Assembly (NCBI RefSeq): GCF_010015585.1 | Contig: NW_022985078.1 | Span: 500,322 to 564,321, forward strand | Direction of reading: 5' to 3' | Source of the DNA: Eremomyces bilateralis CBS 781.70 | Taxonomy: Eukaryota; Ascomycota; Dothideomycetes; Eremomycetales; Eremomycetaceae | DNA length: 64,000 nt | Part shown: piece by piece, positions 43,242 through 54,500 of the stretch | How positions within the stretch are numbered: the stretch's first letter is position 1 | Layout: the number at the start of each line of letters is the position of its first letter | Position numbers and translations under genes: made by a program | The notes under the pieces: model-generated | Databases searched by the model: none | Told to the model about the DNA's origin: nothing | Seen by the model: only the letters and a program-made list of their open reading frames with translations

Positions 43242-45968
43242 TCATGACGATGTTTTGGAGAAAATGTACTTAATCCTCGAGCCAGGCTCTTCCAGCAAGC
43301 GCACCAAGACATCGTCCTCGAACACCGTCGTGAGATCAGGGGGATCAGAAGAATCCAGAGTACAAGGGTCAAAATGCAAGTACTGATTCAGCGTCTTCAT
43401 CCGTGACTTTTCCGCATGGTGCCTTTTGGATGATTCCTTGATCCTCAGTTCCTGCGCTTCGACATTCAGCTGTGACGCCTTGATAAGGGACGGGAGATCC
43501 GGAAGCTCGTCATCATCGTCATCGTCAGATTCGAGATTTATAGGCATCTCGGCGCTCAGACCATCCAGATCTGCCGCAACCGTGCTTCCTCGCCCTTCGC
43601 AGCCGCACTCAAGCAGTTGATGGGTACGACAGGTGCCACTTTCGTCAAGTGTGAAGAGGGCTCGTAACTCATCCCGAGTGAAGGTTGTTGCGGTTTCCTT
43701 CTTGTCCATGACGCTATCTGCGAGGCCGAGCTTTGTAACCTGTCTCTGGTAGATTTTCTCGTCCAAAGCGCCCATCGTGAGCAGTCGGTAGATATGACAG
43801 GCCTTTTTCTGTCCGTCACGGTGAATTCGAGCCATCGCCTGCAAGTCGGTACTTGGATTCCAGTCGATATCGAAGAGGACGAGCCGGTTCGCCCCAATCA
43901 GGTTGAGACCCACGCCCCCAGCTTTTGCAGAGAGGAGAAATACGAAGCCGGATTTCTGATCGGTGCGATTGAATTTGTCAACCAGACCTTGTCGCTTTGG
44001 TGGAGGCGTGGATCCATCAAGACGGAGAAAAGGGTAAGAAAGGGAGGCCATAAGATTCCCAAGTATGTCGAGCGTCGTGGTATAGTTGGATACGACGACG
44101 ACCTTATCATCCGTGTTCGTCCACAGCTGGTGCAGTAGATTATCCAGAACCTGAAGTTTTCCACTTGCCCCGGGAGTTTTTAGGAGAGCGTTTGGGATCT
44201 GTGTCAACAGTTCTCCGACTAGACCAGTTGGACGCTCGTCATCCGCTTTAAGACTGAGTAGCGATGGCGAATTGCAGACCTTCTTGAGGATAGTGATGAG
44301 CTGGAAGGCATTCTCCGATGAGCTAAGAACAGAAGAGAACAGTGGTGAGGAGAGAACGCTTCGGTAGACGGCGGTCTGCGCTTTTGTTGGTTGGCAGAAG
44401 AGGATGTGTTCGGTTTTAGGAGGAAGATATTTGGCTAAGATCTCCGCCGTGCGACGCAAGATGAATAGGTTAGTAAGGGAAGAGAGTTCCTCGCTTCTCG
44501 CGTCGCCCTTTTCAGACTCTTTGGATGAACATTCTGGCTGTCTGGCCTTGATGATTGGATTCTCGAATTCTCTCTTGAATGTCGAATACTTGCCCAAAAG
44601 CCCAGGGTTGATAAAATCCACCATGACGAAGAATTCACTCAAATCGTTCTGTATTGGAGTCCCCGATAGAATGACACGGCGGTCCGTGTTGAGAGATCGA
44701 ATCGCGATTGCGGATTTGTTCTGCGCCGTCTTGAGTCGATGACCCTCATCTGCGATCACAATGTCGACTCCGACTCCTTTCTGAAGGTCTTCAGCGATTG
44801 TTCGAAGCTTCTCATAGCCCACAATCATGATGCTATAACTCTTTCCCATAGTGAAGTCGGTCAATCTCGTGTGTTTTTCGTCGGCAACGAACACGCCGAT
44901 CCGTTCATTTCCAAGCCATTTGCGAAACTCCTTTCTCCAGTTGTTGATCAAAGTGACGGGGCAGACGATCAGCGCTTTCTTGATGACTGGAGGAGATCCA
45001 TCGATCGGGTTCTGCTTCAACAATGTCCAGAGTAGCGCGATGGTCTGAAGCGTCTTCCCTAAGCCCATCTCATCGGCAAGAATCGCCCCTTGGCCATCAA
45101 AAGGTCTTAGGCCCATGACACATTCGTACAAGAACTTGACTCCTTCCCGTTGATGATCTCTTAGATGCTTGCAAATGAACGGATCGACGACAACATCGAC
45201 CACCTGCTTCCCCTTTGGAACGCTCGTTGGCCTCTTCATGACAAGGGCCCCTGGTAGAGTTGGATCGTGACGAGGAACCGGCGCTGGGAGAGCTCGACTC
45301 GGCTCGGACGATGTGGAGGATTTCGCTGCTGGATTTTTGAATTTCGTCTTTGGGAGAGGCTTCCTCGACGCTGCATTCGGCAAGAAATCTTGAGCGTTCG
45401 TGGAAATTGGGAGGTTTTCTACTTTTTCCTTGCGAGCTTTGCGTACGGGAGCGATCTCTACCGCTGGTCTCGAGGCAAGGTATTGGCGTCCGGACAGGTA
45501 ATTCTCCTTCGTCATCATGGAGTCGACTTCGATCTCTTTGCCACCAATCGACAACGCTGAGCCTGAAAATAGCGGCTTGGAGCAGGCCGACTTGCCCAGC
45601 TCTTTCCCCGACTCGTCGTAAAGGTACGCATATCCTCTGCTGACGACGAGTACTCCATCTCCATCCCATGTCTTGTGCTTCTTGGTTGTAAACTTCCTCC
45701 ACAGGACCTGGTAATAATTTTCTGCCTCTTGCTGAGGAGTGGGTTGTAAGGAACTCGCTGCGTTTGGTTGGCTGGTGACCGCCAAAAGAGGCCTTCGGTA
45801 AGCTGTGAAGGAAACGGATGCCTTCGTGACTTTCTCTTCCTTGATCTTTGTCGAATCGGGCTCGACGCGTCGCCTCTTTGCGACGTGTTGGTCATTTCCA
45901 GCACCATCATCTAGGGCCCTATGTTTCAAAAGTGGCGGTTTGAAAGGTTTATTGAATGCGGAGGCCAT
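43242..45968 (-). CDS. RDH54: Rdh54/Tid1 (Rad54B) DNA translocase
   Basis: SWI2/SNF2-family dsDNA translocase that works with Rad51/Dmc1 in homologous recombination; nuclear. Single exon, 908 residues. Helicase motifs: DEMGLGKT at 299-306 (motif I), IADEGHRLK at about 405-413 (motif II), LSGTPIQND (motif III), and in the second lobe LRLDGST, SAKAGGVGLNLIGANR and the ARIHRDGQ block (motif VI). The N-terminus is basic, with an extra region (YYQVLWRKFTTKKHKTW) characteristic of the Rad54B/Rdh54 branch rather than Rad54. C-terminal acidic stretch SDDDDDDELP. The ATG at 45968 has only 176 bp to the stop of the upstream gene; a GTCACATGAC box lies at 46096-46105. Confidence 0.94.
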   Translation of the reverse strand: MASAFNKPFKPPLLKHRALDDGAGNDQHVAKRRRVEPDSTKIKEEKVTKASVSFTAYRRPLLAVTSQPNAASSLQPTPQQEAENYYQVLWRKFTTKKHKTWDGDGVLVVSRGYAYLYDESGKELGKSACSKPLFSGSALSIGGKEIEVDSMMTKENYLSGRQYLASRPAVEIAPVRKARKEKVENLPISTNAQDFLPNAASRKPLPKTKFKNPAAKSSTSSEPSRALPAPVPRHDPTLPGALVMKRPTSVPKGKQVVDVVVDPFICKHLRDHQREGVKFLYECVMGLRPFDGQGAILADEMGLGKTLQTIALLWTLLKQNPIDGSPPVIKKALIVCPVTLINNWRKEFRKWLGNERIGVFVADEKHTRLTDFTMGKSYSIMIVGYEKLRTIAEDLQKGVGVDIVIADEGHRLKTAQNKSAIAIRSLNTDRRVILSGTPIQNDLSEFFVMVDFINPGLLGKYSTFKREFENPIIKARQPECSSKESEKGDARSEELSSLTNLFILRRTAEILAKYLPPKTEHILFCQPTKAQTAVYRSVLSSPLFSSVLSSSENAFQLITILKKVCNSPSLLSLKADDERPTGLVGELLTQIPNALLKTPGASGKLQVLDNLLHQLWTNTDDKVVVVSNYTTTLDILGNLMASLSYPFLRLDGSTPPPKRQGLVDKFNRTDQKSGFVFLLSAKAGGVGLNLIGANRLVLFDIDWNPSTDLQAMARIHRDGQKKACHIYRLLTMGALDEKIYQRQVTKLGLADSVMDKKETATTFTRDELRALFTLDESGTCRTHQLLECGCEGRGSTVAADLDGLSAEMPINLESDDDDDDELPDLPSLIKASQLNVEAQELRIKESSKRHHAEKSRMKTLNQYLHFDPCTLDSSDPPDLTTVFEDDVLVRLLEEPGSRIKYIFSKTSS

Positions 45969-46144
45969 TGAATGAAGCGAGAAATGCTTCCCAAGACCAA
46001 TCCGATATAGAGTTCGTCTGTGGTGTTGAAAATGGAACAGGAGGTTGAGACATCATGGACATGCAGTACGCGCCAAGACTGGAACACGACGCGAAGTCAC
46101 ATGACCTGAGATTTGATGATATGGGAGACTTCGATGTTCTCACT

Positions 46145-47813
46145 TTACTCTTCAACTACATGACCAAGAGCCTGTCCAACCTTCACTGTCTGGCCTTTCT
46201 CTATACTCCATTTATATCCTCCTTTCCGTTCGCCTCCTTTATATCCTTCGTCAAAGCTCGGCCGGGCTCCTTTGGGTGCCTCGAATACCATGACGATTGT
46301 ACTTCCAAGCTGGAATCCGCCCATCTCTTCTCCTCGCTTCAAAGCATGACCTCCGAGAACCTTGCTCGCACCCTCGTATGTTGCTTCAACAAATCCCGAG
46401 AACTGTTCACCACGCTGCCACGACTCCTCTGCTGCGGCATCTGCTGCAGTGTCGGTGATGAGCGAGTTGGTCCGTAGCTCTTTATCGAAGTTGATTTTGA
46501 TTGACCCCACATTTGTCGCTCCAACCGGCGTGTAGGAAAAGAAGCCCCATCGCCATCTGCCTAAGAGAACCACTCGCTCGTTGAGAGTGAACAGGCCCGG
46601 TAGCGTCTTCACGAGATAGGGATGAACGCTGAAGAGCTCTCCTGCAAAATGACGTCTCCTTTCCACAACCCAAGCAACCGGTGAATGAAAACGGTGATAG
46701 TCTCCCGGCGCAAGATATATCACGCAGTAGTGGAGCGCCGTGGCGGTCTTCTCCGTCGTCGGGGCCCACCAGGAGGTCGAGGCCTCCGCAAGAGCGAGAT
46801 CGGCTCGAACCTCTGCTTCGGAAGAAGCGACAGGAGTCGTGGACTGATCAGGAGTCTCCACGTCCAGCTTCTTGTCCTTATTGGCCGATCCTGAAAGCAC
46901 GTCTTTCAGAGTGTAATGTATACCGTTGACCTGGGCAAATTCTTCATCGGCTCGAACGTTGTCTTCCTCCGTCTGTCCATCGTTCGTCCGTGAACCCAGG
47001 CTATCCGATCGCGATGGTTGTGGTGTCGTGGTACCCGATGTGCTGGGAGTCTTAGTCCCCAGCAACGCATCCAAACTGTAGGTGACGCCTTTGACCTGCT
47101 CGACTTCACCGCCCTCTATCAAACCATATTGGACGATTTTCCCGTCCGCGGGAGAAAGTATAGCGTTTGGATCGGGATCCGATGGTCGAGCCCCCTGTTT
47201 AAGTTCGCGATAGAAGAAGGCGGCAAGGTTGGGATATGTATGGAGATCGGGTTCGGCCACTTCATCGAGTTTGACGTTGAACAGGTAGGAGTAAAGTTTG
47301 AAACCGGGGACTCGCAGATAGTAAGGTATATCTAAGGAATTAAACCATCCCCATAATCGAGAAAATGCTTTTAGAGGTAGCGTGGTCATTACTTGAACTT
47401 GCCTGTACACTTGTAAGTACTTCATGACGGAGCTGAACCGAATGAATTTACCAAGGTTCACTTGGTCTTATACGTCTCCGGTCCCTTGGCCGACCAAGGC
47501 CATCCATCTCTTGATCTTCTAGCTCCTCCTGGAGTTCCTTCACTCGTTCTCGCTCTCGTCTTTGCACATGGTAGAACTGCACTCCGCCGAGGAAGGCAAT
47601 CCCCAGCGCAATGGGGATGGGTTTCCATTCGATTTTCGTATTGCGTAGGGCAGTCCCTAACCTAGCACGGAAGGATTGCTTCCCCTCGGAATCTTGCTTT
47701 TGTGAAAGACAACGGGGAGAGTTGCAGAAGCCTCTCCTGGATGCAGGAGGAGGCTGATGCCAGAAACGGCGGCCAAGCTGGAGCTCGACCTTCAGGGACA
47801 ATCGTTTGGACAT
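46145..47813 (-). CDS. PSD1: Phosphatidylserine decarboxylase proenzyme, mitochondrial type
   Basis: Converts phosphatidylserine to phosphatidylethanolamine in the mitochondrial inner membrane. Exons 47813-47452 and 47402-46145, 49-bp intron; 539 residues. The N-terminus is a basic, Arg/Ser/Pro-rich presequence, followed by a membrane segment (PIPIALGIAFLGGVQF) and a coiled coil. The autocatalytic LGST site lies near residues 486-489; self-cleavage there yields the small alpha subunit with its pyruvoyl group. The fungal insertion between core segments includes two related motifs, QVKGVTYSLDALLG and QVNGIHYTLKDVLSG, set in low-complexity linkers. Divergent from the ubiquitin-like gene. Confidence 0.95.
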
Positions 47814-48416
47814 GATAGATATTGAGCATTACATATCGTCGATGGACTCACGATAGGAACAAAAGAAGGGTGAAGTGATAAAGAACCTGGAGTTTCCCCG
47901 TCCTGTCTGTTGGATTCATTGATTGATCGGCCGTCTAATACGGGTCTGATATGACGCAGCTTGCGGCTTGCGGCTTGACTTCGTCACGGACTGAACTTTT
48001 TCTGGTGAGAAGCGCAAGGAGACTCCGGCGGACGACTACGACCACCATGCACCGCAAACAAAGCTCCAGTTCATCACTCATCTCGCTGTGAGGCAACGTT
48101 TCAAATGGACTGATGATAAAGCTTCCGGAGACAACAGCCAGCAATGCAAGGCCAGAATACTGACGGCAGACGGAAAGAATTACGGCGGGGTTGAACCAGC
48201 ATGCTCAAATCCCCCTACGATTTCAAAGCCAGTATTTCTCATTCAGCTGATTAAACCCCCGAAACGTCTCTTGGGGAACACTAAGACGCGCAACCGCAAT
48301 TCGTTGAAGTTGGCCGCCAGCCGGTACGTGATATGCCGTCTTCGAAACTTTGATTATGATAGTGCGGTTCTGACATCTTTCAGATTCGGTGGCGGGTCCG
48401 CCTAAACTTATTCAAC
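47814..48416. promoter_or_regulatory. Divergent promoter of PSD1 and the ubiquitin-like gene
   Basis: 603 bp between two start codons. It contains a triple short repeat CTTGCGG near 47955-47975 and no supported coding sequence. Confidence 0.45.
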
Positions 48417-50849
48417 ATGGCCGACGATCACGAGAACGAAGACCGAGGGAATGATCTCGAACTTCGCATTCTATCCCCTTCCTCCGAGCTGCCTGGGCCG
48501 CTCACCCTTAAAGTTCCGATTTCGACAACAGTAGCGGAATTGAAGTTGAGGGTCAAGAATGCCGTTGCATCGAAGCCCGAACCCTCAAGGCAACGCCTGA
48601 TCCATAAAGGAAGAGTCATGGCCAATGAGTCGGAGGATTTGGCGTCCATATTCGGGGCAGAGCATATCAAGAACTCCGAATATATCAGTCTCCATCTGGT
48701 GCTTAAAGACTTACAAACGTCTGGCCCTCCTCGTTCTTCGACAGCGCCTCCAGGCGCCATGCGAAGCCCTCTTCAACCATACCAGACTGATTCACGACTC
48801 GAGCAACCCCGCGGAATACCGACAAGTCACCCCGTTGGCGCGAATCCGAGTTCCTCTGTCGCTCTGGGCACTACCCCCGCTACAAACGCCGGGGCAATTC
48901 CAGCTCAGCAGCCTAATTACGCGCAAGGCATCCCAAGCTTCGGTTTTATGCCCGTTCCGAGCCCACTCGGCCTTCACCAGCAAGCCGTGGCGATGGCCCA
49001 AGGCCATCTCCATCCTGCAATGCAAGCTGCCTTCCCCCCTCAGTTACATCCACATGGACTGCCTCCACACATCCACGGAGCGGAAGCGCCGACTCCCTCC
49101 CCGCATCCGAATTCGAACATTCTATTACAACCACATGCGCATACCCAGCAAAGAATGCCCGCGGGATCCCCTGACTTTGCTGCGGAGGACGGCAATCAGC
49201 ATGGCATTCCTGGGACGAGAGGCAGACTGAACGCCTCACATTCAGACCCTAACCTGGCTGCAAGGGCAAATGCCCAAAACCAACAGCAGCAGCAGCAGCA
49301 GCAGCAGCAGTCGCAAATGCAGCCCGGGTCCTTCACCAATCGACCTGCTAATGCACGGTATACCGTTACTATGGAAAGCAGAATTACTTCGGTATACCCA
49401 GGCCCTTCAAATCCGCCACACGTCGCTCATCCGATGACTTATACTCTCCCTCAGGGTCCGCCCGTATTTGCTCAGCCGTCGAATCGAGCTCAGCCAAGGA
49501 TCCAGAATCAAGCCTCTACGCAAGTGTACCTGCTCTCCTCCCCATCAGGACCACATGCCTTGCTTGTCGGGCCAAGTGGGACCTATTCAAGCGACAACCT
49601 CTCGCCAAATATCTGGTCAACTCTACTGAACAGTCAGAGTCCACTGGAGCGACATGATACCTCTGCAAGCAATGCCGCCCAACGTTTCCGCACATCCGTC
49701 GACCCTCAGCCATCCTCCTCACGTCAACTCCAACCCCGTTTCGACCAACACACGGTATCTCAACATCCGACCCACCAACACCCTGGTCACTACCCCCACC
49801 ATCATCATCTACATCAACACCCACACCAGCCCTCATCACGCCAACCTCACCCGCAACCCGCCAATGCCGAAGCTCCTCCTGTTGCCCCTATCCCCGTCGC
49901 AAACGCACAAAATGCCCAACCCAATATCCAGCCCCATGCCCTACCCAACGGCGTACCGAACGCGGACGATAACGCGGGTGAGCTCCGTAACCTGCTTCTT
50001 CCCGCCATGGGCCACCTCTGGCTCGCTGTCCGATTGATTGGCCTCTGGTACCTCTTCAATGGCAGCGCGTCCCCCTTTTCGCGCGGCTTCGACCGCATCA
50101 TGGTCCTGGTCGGGTTCATCACCCTGGTCTATCTCGCCTATCTCGGTGGCTTCCTCGGCGATTCCGCGCAGCGCGTTCGACGGTATTGGGATGCGCTGGT
50201 GTTCGGCGACGAGCAGCAGCAGCCGGGTCAAGAGGGAGCCGGTGCCGGTGTCGACACCAACGGATCCGCGCAGGGCCTACACCGTCCGGCGCGTGGGCAG
50301 CAGAGAACCCCCCCTAACCCTGCCCAGCTCGCGAACCGCATCCATGACGACACGCCTCTCAACCGCTTCCTCCACGAGGCCCGCGAGCGCGTGCGTACCG
50401 TCGAGCGCGGGGTGGCGCTCTTCGTCGCCAGCCTGTACCCCGGCTTCGGCGAGCGCGTGATCCGCGAACGGCAGCGGCGGGAAGAGGAGCAGGCCAGACA
50501 GGGAGCGGAGGTGGTGGAGGCGGAGGTGGCGATGGCGGCAGCGGCAGCAGCCGTGGAAGGACAGGCGCCAGATCAGGGCGTGCGGGAGGGGGAGGGGAGG
50601 ATGCAGCAGCAAGGAGGGGCGCCGGGCCCGGTGGATGGAGCGGAGCCGCAGGTCATCGAGGATCAACGGCCGCTGTGGGATTTGGGGGATGGGAGGGGAC
50701 GAGGGGGCGACGCGGCGGTCGCTACGGGGAGGGATGATGGCGCTGGCAGTGAAGGGCTTTCTGCAAGAGGGCATGGCAGTACCGGTTCTCAGACTGAGCC
50801 GATAGACGCTGGTGAGAGATCTCAGGCTGCGGATGCAGGTCAAGACTGA
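48417..50849 (+). CDS. Ubiquitin-like-domain membrane protein (Herp/Usa1-like)
   Basis: Single exon, 810 residues. Residues about 14-98 form a ubiquitin-like domain (LTLKVPISTTVAELKLRV and QRLIHKGRVM). The middle is a long Gln/Pro/His-rich linker with a ten-glutamine run at about 289-298 and a His-rich HHHHLHQHPHQ segment. Two hydrophobic helices near 530-580 (LWLAVRLIGLWYLF and IMVLVGFITLVYLAYL) form a hairpin, then a coiled Arg/Glu-rich and disordered tail. This order (UBL, linker, TM hairpin) matches Herp/Usa1, scaffolds of the ER-associated degradation ligase; assignment is by architecture, not by a diagnostic motif. Confidence 0.72.
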   Translation: MADDHENEDRGNDLELRILSPSSELPGPLTLKVPISTTVAELKLRVKNAVASKPEPSRQRLIHKGRVMANESEDLASIFGAEHIKNSEYISLHLVLKDLQTSGPPRSSTAPPGAMRSPLQPYQTDSRLEQPRGIPTSHPVGANPSSSVALGTTPATNAGAIPAQQPNYAQGIPSFGFMPVPSPLGLHQQAVAMAQGHLHPAMQAAFPPQLHPHGLPPHIHGAEAPTPSPHPNSNILLQPHAHTQQRMPAGSPDFAAEDGNQHGIPGTRGRLNASHSDPNLAARANAQNQQQQQQQQQQSQMQPGSFTNRPANARYTVTMESRITSVYPGPSNPPHVAHPMTYTLPQGPPVFAQPSNRAQPRIQNQASTQVYLLSSPSGPHALLVGPSGTYSSDNLSPNIWSTLLNSQSPLERHDTSASNAAQRFRTSVDPQPSSSRQLQPRFDQHTVSQHPTHQHPGHYPHHHHLHQHPHQPSSRQPHPQPANAEAPPVAPIPVANAQNAQPNIQPHALPNGVPNADDNAGELRNLLLPAMGHLWLAVRLIGLWYLFNGSASPFSRGFDRIMVLVGFITLVYLAYLGGFLGDSAQRVRRYWDALVFGDEQQQPGQEGAGAGVDTNGSAQGLHRPARGQQRTPPNPAQLANRIHDDTPLNRFLHEARERVRTVERGVALFVASLYPGFGERVIRERQRREEEQARQGAEVVEAEVAMAAAAAAVEGQAPDQGVREGEGRMQQQGGAPGPVDGAEPQVIEDQRPLWDLGDGRGRGGDAAVATGRDDGAGSEGLSARGHGSTGSQTEPIDAGERSQAADAGQD
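49281..49310 (+). repeat. CAA/CAG trinucleotide run encoding ten glutamines
   Basis: CAA followed by nine CAG codons inside the ubiquitin-like gene. Length polymorphism between strains is likely. Confidence 0.95.
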
Positions 50850-51500
50850 GCGGTAGCTTGGGTCTTTTGGAGGCCGATGCTTACGGGGTGTATCGGCAAC
50901 GTTAATGGCACATTCTGGGGCGTTTGGGTTCGATGTCGTGTAGCGTAGCATTATGCATGATAGATACACCTAGTCATTAAGTACAGCAAAACTATTATCC
51001 CGCACAAGCATGTTGAGGCAACTCGACCACTGGGAACACTGTCCATCACACGGAGGCTGAACGATACATGAAACAAAATATCCATTGTTAGCCGATCTAC
51101 CATGCGAACTCCAGACTCGGACATTATAAAGCGCGTCAGCGGTGTATATGCTCCAATGATCAACCGTAGCACGGCCGATCGTGCTACCGACCCGACCGAG
51201 TGCTGCAAGATAGGGATGCCTTCATAGGAAACACATCAACATGGCACGAACAAAACAGACATGAGCTTCCGCATCGGTAGAGTGGCGGATCCCACGACCA
51301 AACCTCCAATGATTCCTTTGGTCTCCACCCTTGCAATTCTACTGCCTGGTCACAGAGACCACGCCAGACGGTCCAGATGAGAGTCGAGGCATGGTTTGAG
51401 GCTTTGGCGGCAATTGGCCAGTCGGAGTAATTGCAAAGATTGCGCTCCCTCGTCACCGAACTTCCACAACTCTCGACTCCACGCCTGGCTATTGCTCCGC
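50850..51500. other. Convergent 3' interval
   Basis: 3' flanks of two convergent genes. ORFs at 50951-51208 and 51184-51597 (minus) lack domains; nothing supported. Confidence 0.5.
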
Positions 51501-52443
51501 TCATTTCTCTTTCTTCGGCGCCTGTGGCCCGGATACATATCGCCGAACATCCGTGACGTCCACGACCTTGGCTAAGACTCCTCGTGTCTGTTCCCACACC
51601 TGCCTCGCGACGGGCGGGGTGCCTTGGTTCGCAACCAGCGCGTCGACTCGGGCGCCGATGTGGGCCAACCCCTCGCGAATGTATTGGCTCTGGGAGTAGC
51701 GCATTCGGAAGAACAGGAGGTAGACGATCAAGGTCACCCAGGAGAGCCGCACGAACAGGAGTGCGGAGAAGGCGAGACGGAAGATGAGGGCGATCTCGAG
51801 CAAGGCCACGGTCGCCATGGAGGGATCGTAGTAGGCCTTGATGAAATTTCCGAGGGCGCTGTATCCCGGAGGCTCGGAACGCGGCGCTGCACCCGAGGCC
51901 GCCGGTGTGGGCGCTTTGCTAGGGAACACAACTGGGAGGAGTTGCGAGCGCGTGTACGTTGCGACGTGGAAGGTGGAGTAGATCGCGAAGGGGAGCAGGG
52001 CAAGGGGGACCTGGCGAGTGAAGAGTAGCACGACGGCCCAGACTGAGGAGTAGGAGAGTTAGCTGAATGAATACAAAACTGCAGCTGAGACCGGCCAAGT
52101 GGGGCCTCAAAGGGGTTGGGCATCCCATACCTAGATAATGCACATTCTCATCGAATGCGAAAGAGAGGGGCTGGATCGACCCCTTGTTTTGCGCCTCTCG
52201 CTTCGCCTTTGCTTTTGCTGACTTGTACACCACAATCACGTATGTTGCAACTGCGCTCAGGAAAGCGGTGCGGTAGCTGAATCGTGCCCATCGGGAGGCG
52301 GAGTTGAAGGTAAGGTACGAAAATCCGTATCGGAGGACACTCAGGAGAAGGATAGCATGTCCAACGAACCAGCCAAACTGGAGGCTCTGGGCGAGGTTCA
52401 AGATACGGGCCTGAAGAGGCTCGTTTGGGCTGGATGGTGCCAT
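51501..52443 (-). CDS. POM33: Pom33/Tts1 (TMEM33) family membrane protein
   Basis: ER and nuclear-envelope protein with a role in nuclear pore distribution and ER tubule shape in yeasts. Exons 52443-52131 and 52042-51501, 88-bp intron; 284 residues. Four hydrophobic segments: WFVGHAILLLSVLRYGF, FLSAVATYVIVVY, the one restored by splicing (VHYLVWAVVLLFTRQVPLALLPF) and the pair around TVALLEIALIFRLAFSALLF and WVTLIVYLLFF. C-terminal amphipathic part ends PQAPKKEK, a lysine-rich tail compatible with ER retrieval. The ATG at 52443 is used because upstream in-frame codons lack ATG with context. Confidence 0.85.
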
Positions 52444-53633
52444 GGCTGATGTAGATGTCAGCTGTGCCCGAAAAAAGGTTGTGGATAATATATGGGAGCA
52501 GGTCCAAAAGACGGTATACAAAAGGATAGTGACGAATATACATACCTGTAACTGACTTTACGTCACAGCTTCACACTTGCTAGTGTCTTAAGCTCTTGAT
52601 AGATTCAGTAGTAGATATCGGACTCCGCAGTTTGCCTAAGACGGGGATTAACGTTAACAGAGAACGAGCATACAGGTAGTTTATTGAAGCAATAAGAAGG
52701 ATTTTATCAAGAGGAGAATAAGACCGATCCCACTTCAAGCGTGTGTTGGGCAAGATAGGCAGCACAATTGCTATCGAACACTTGTCCATTATCACGCGGG
52801 TGGCTGGCAGCCAGCTGTGCGGAGCAGATGACAGCCAACTGCACCCCATGACTGAATGGAGAAAGACAACTAGGTAGATTTGGAAGAAGAAGGGATGTAT
52901 AGAGACTTACCAACGCAATATTAACGGGATGGAAGACACAGCTGGAACGGATGAGGTGGACAATTCAGCGACATAAGGTGAAGTGAGTGATGCCGATGAG
53001 GTGTGTGGGAAATCAGAGCAGCAGCCGCAGCTTTGGAGCAGTGACCACCAAGAGGCACAAACACGTGCAGCATCAAGCCCATGACGACACATTACTGCCT
53101 TGGTGCCTTTATGCCTTGGTGCCTGGTTTTGATTCATTATTGACCTGAGGCATCCAATTCCCATCCTCACCATGCCTACCTCCACTACATCCACAATTGC
53201 ACACCAAGATAAGAGCGCAAAGGAAGTGCATACCTAATACCAGTACGTTGCAGTAATACACAACAGCGATTCCCGGCATGCCGTAGACATAATTATGTGT
53301 TGCGTGGTATGGAACTAAAATCATCTAGCCACCAGAATACAGGGTACAAAACTCAGGGCACGAAATTCAGGGTACGAAATTCAGGGTACGAAATCCTCCT
53401 GACCATTACTTGTGCTAACCATCAAAACTCCGAATTCATCAGTGGTATCGTAGTCGAACTCCAAGCCTTCCCAAACACCGCCCAGATGCCTCAGCTACCC
53501 AAACGAACGGGTTCCATGCCTCCCTCGGCGCCAATTCTTTAGATTCGTCATACGAGAGGAAGGCGCAGAGAATCTTCCCTCAGTCAGCCTTCATGGCTCC
53601 CGAGTGACCCCTCGTATATCCTCCCTGTATCCT
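52444..53633. other. Gene-free interval with short tandem repeats
   Basis: About 1.2 kb. Apart from a 14-bp tandem repeat at 53340-53395 and a CACGTG box near 53060, no feature is seen. Frames up to 95 codons on both strands look random. Confidence 0.5.
53340..53395 (+). repeat. Tandem repeat, 14-bp unit, four copies
   Basis: Units of the form CAGGGTACGAAATT occur at 53340, 53354, 53368 and 53382, with one or a few substitutions each. Confidence 0.9.
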
Positions 53634-54500
53634 CTACCACAGGGCGATCCACCTCTCCGCCCCGTCCACCAGACCGAGCAACCCGTACTTGACATCTCGG
53701 AGGATCAGCCCTCCACACCGGTTGATTTGCCTCGCATCGAACTGGCCATCGCTCCACCGCGACCATCGCTCGGCGGACGGCGGAGTGTCGGACGAGAACT
53801 GCACTGCCAGCATCAACGCAGCGATGGCCACAAGTTCCGGCCGGGGAACGTCGGTCGGCTGCGTCCAGCATTGGGATGACCGTCTTGCCGATGTCCATGA
53901 GCTCGTAGCCATAGCCGGAGGCAGTCGCAGTGGACATGCATCCGCGCCCTTCATCTCCACGTCCACCACCGACGACCCGACCATAAAGTGCGCCGGCACC
54001 GTCTCCTTGGACGAAGCGGATAACGGTCGTCGGAGCGGCAGCTGTTCCAACGGCGTCGAAACATTCGTGAACGCCGCGCGATACGAACGGGCGAAATGGG
54101 AGCTCAGATCATCGAGGATAGACGCGGCGAGTGCGATGGTGGATAGGGACAAGCCGGAGCGACCAAGTAGACGGTGGATGCTCGGCACATAGGGACGGTG
54201 GATCGAGGTGTTGGGGACCAGGTTCGCGATGTGTGTGGATGGAAGATGGAGGGAGGGCGGCCGATCTTCAAGATCGTATATCGAAAGCGGTGTAGAGGGT
54301 GTGACGGCTCCGTCGTTCGTCGACACCGTTAAGGAAGCCTCGTCGCTGCTTTCGTCGGAGAGAGGGGGCGTCGGGAGGTTCGAGAGCGGAGCGTAGGCCG
54401 CGAAGTAGGAATCGAGCTCTTCATCGTTCATCGAAGTAACGGATCCCTTGCGGGAAAGGCCTGCATTGGCTGATGGCGGGAGGAGGAAATTTGAGGCCAT
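53634..54500 (-). CDS. Pho80/Mug80-like cyclin
   Basis: Single exon, 288 residues. After a Ser/Thr/Pro-rich N-terminus of about 105 residues comes a cyclin box: HRLLGRSGLSLSTIALAASI (first helices) and RPELVAIAALMLAVQFS (the helix-3 core of Pcl-type cyclins), then QINRCGGLILRDVKYGLLGL. The pattern fits the Pho80/Pcl group, close to fission yeast Mug80, which partners a Cdk such as Pho85. An insertion of about 60 residues between the first two cyclin segments (SASSKETVPAHF to SSQCWTQ) is longer than I expect and could hide an unrecognised intron. Cell-cycle or phosphate role inferred from family. Confidence 0.75.
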   Translation of the reverse strand: MASNFLLPPSANAGLSRKGSVTSMNDEELDSYFAAYAPLSNLPTPPLSDESSDEASLTVSTNDGAVTPSTPLSIYDLEDRPPSLHLPSTHIANLVPNTSIHRPYVPSIHRLLGRSGLSLSTIALAASILDDLSSHFARSYRAAFTNVSTPLEQLPLRRPLSASSKETVPAHFMVGSSVVDVEMKGADACPLRLPPAMATSSWTSARRSSQCWTQPTDVPRPELVAIAALMLAVQFSSDTPPSAERWSRWSDGQFDARQINRCGGLILRDVKYGLLGLVDGAERWIALW

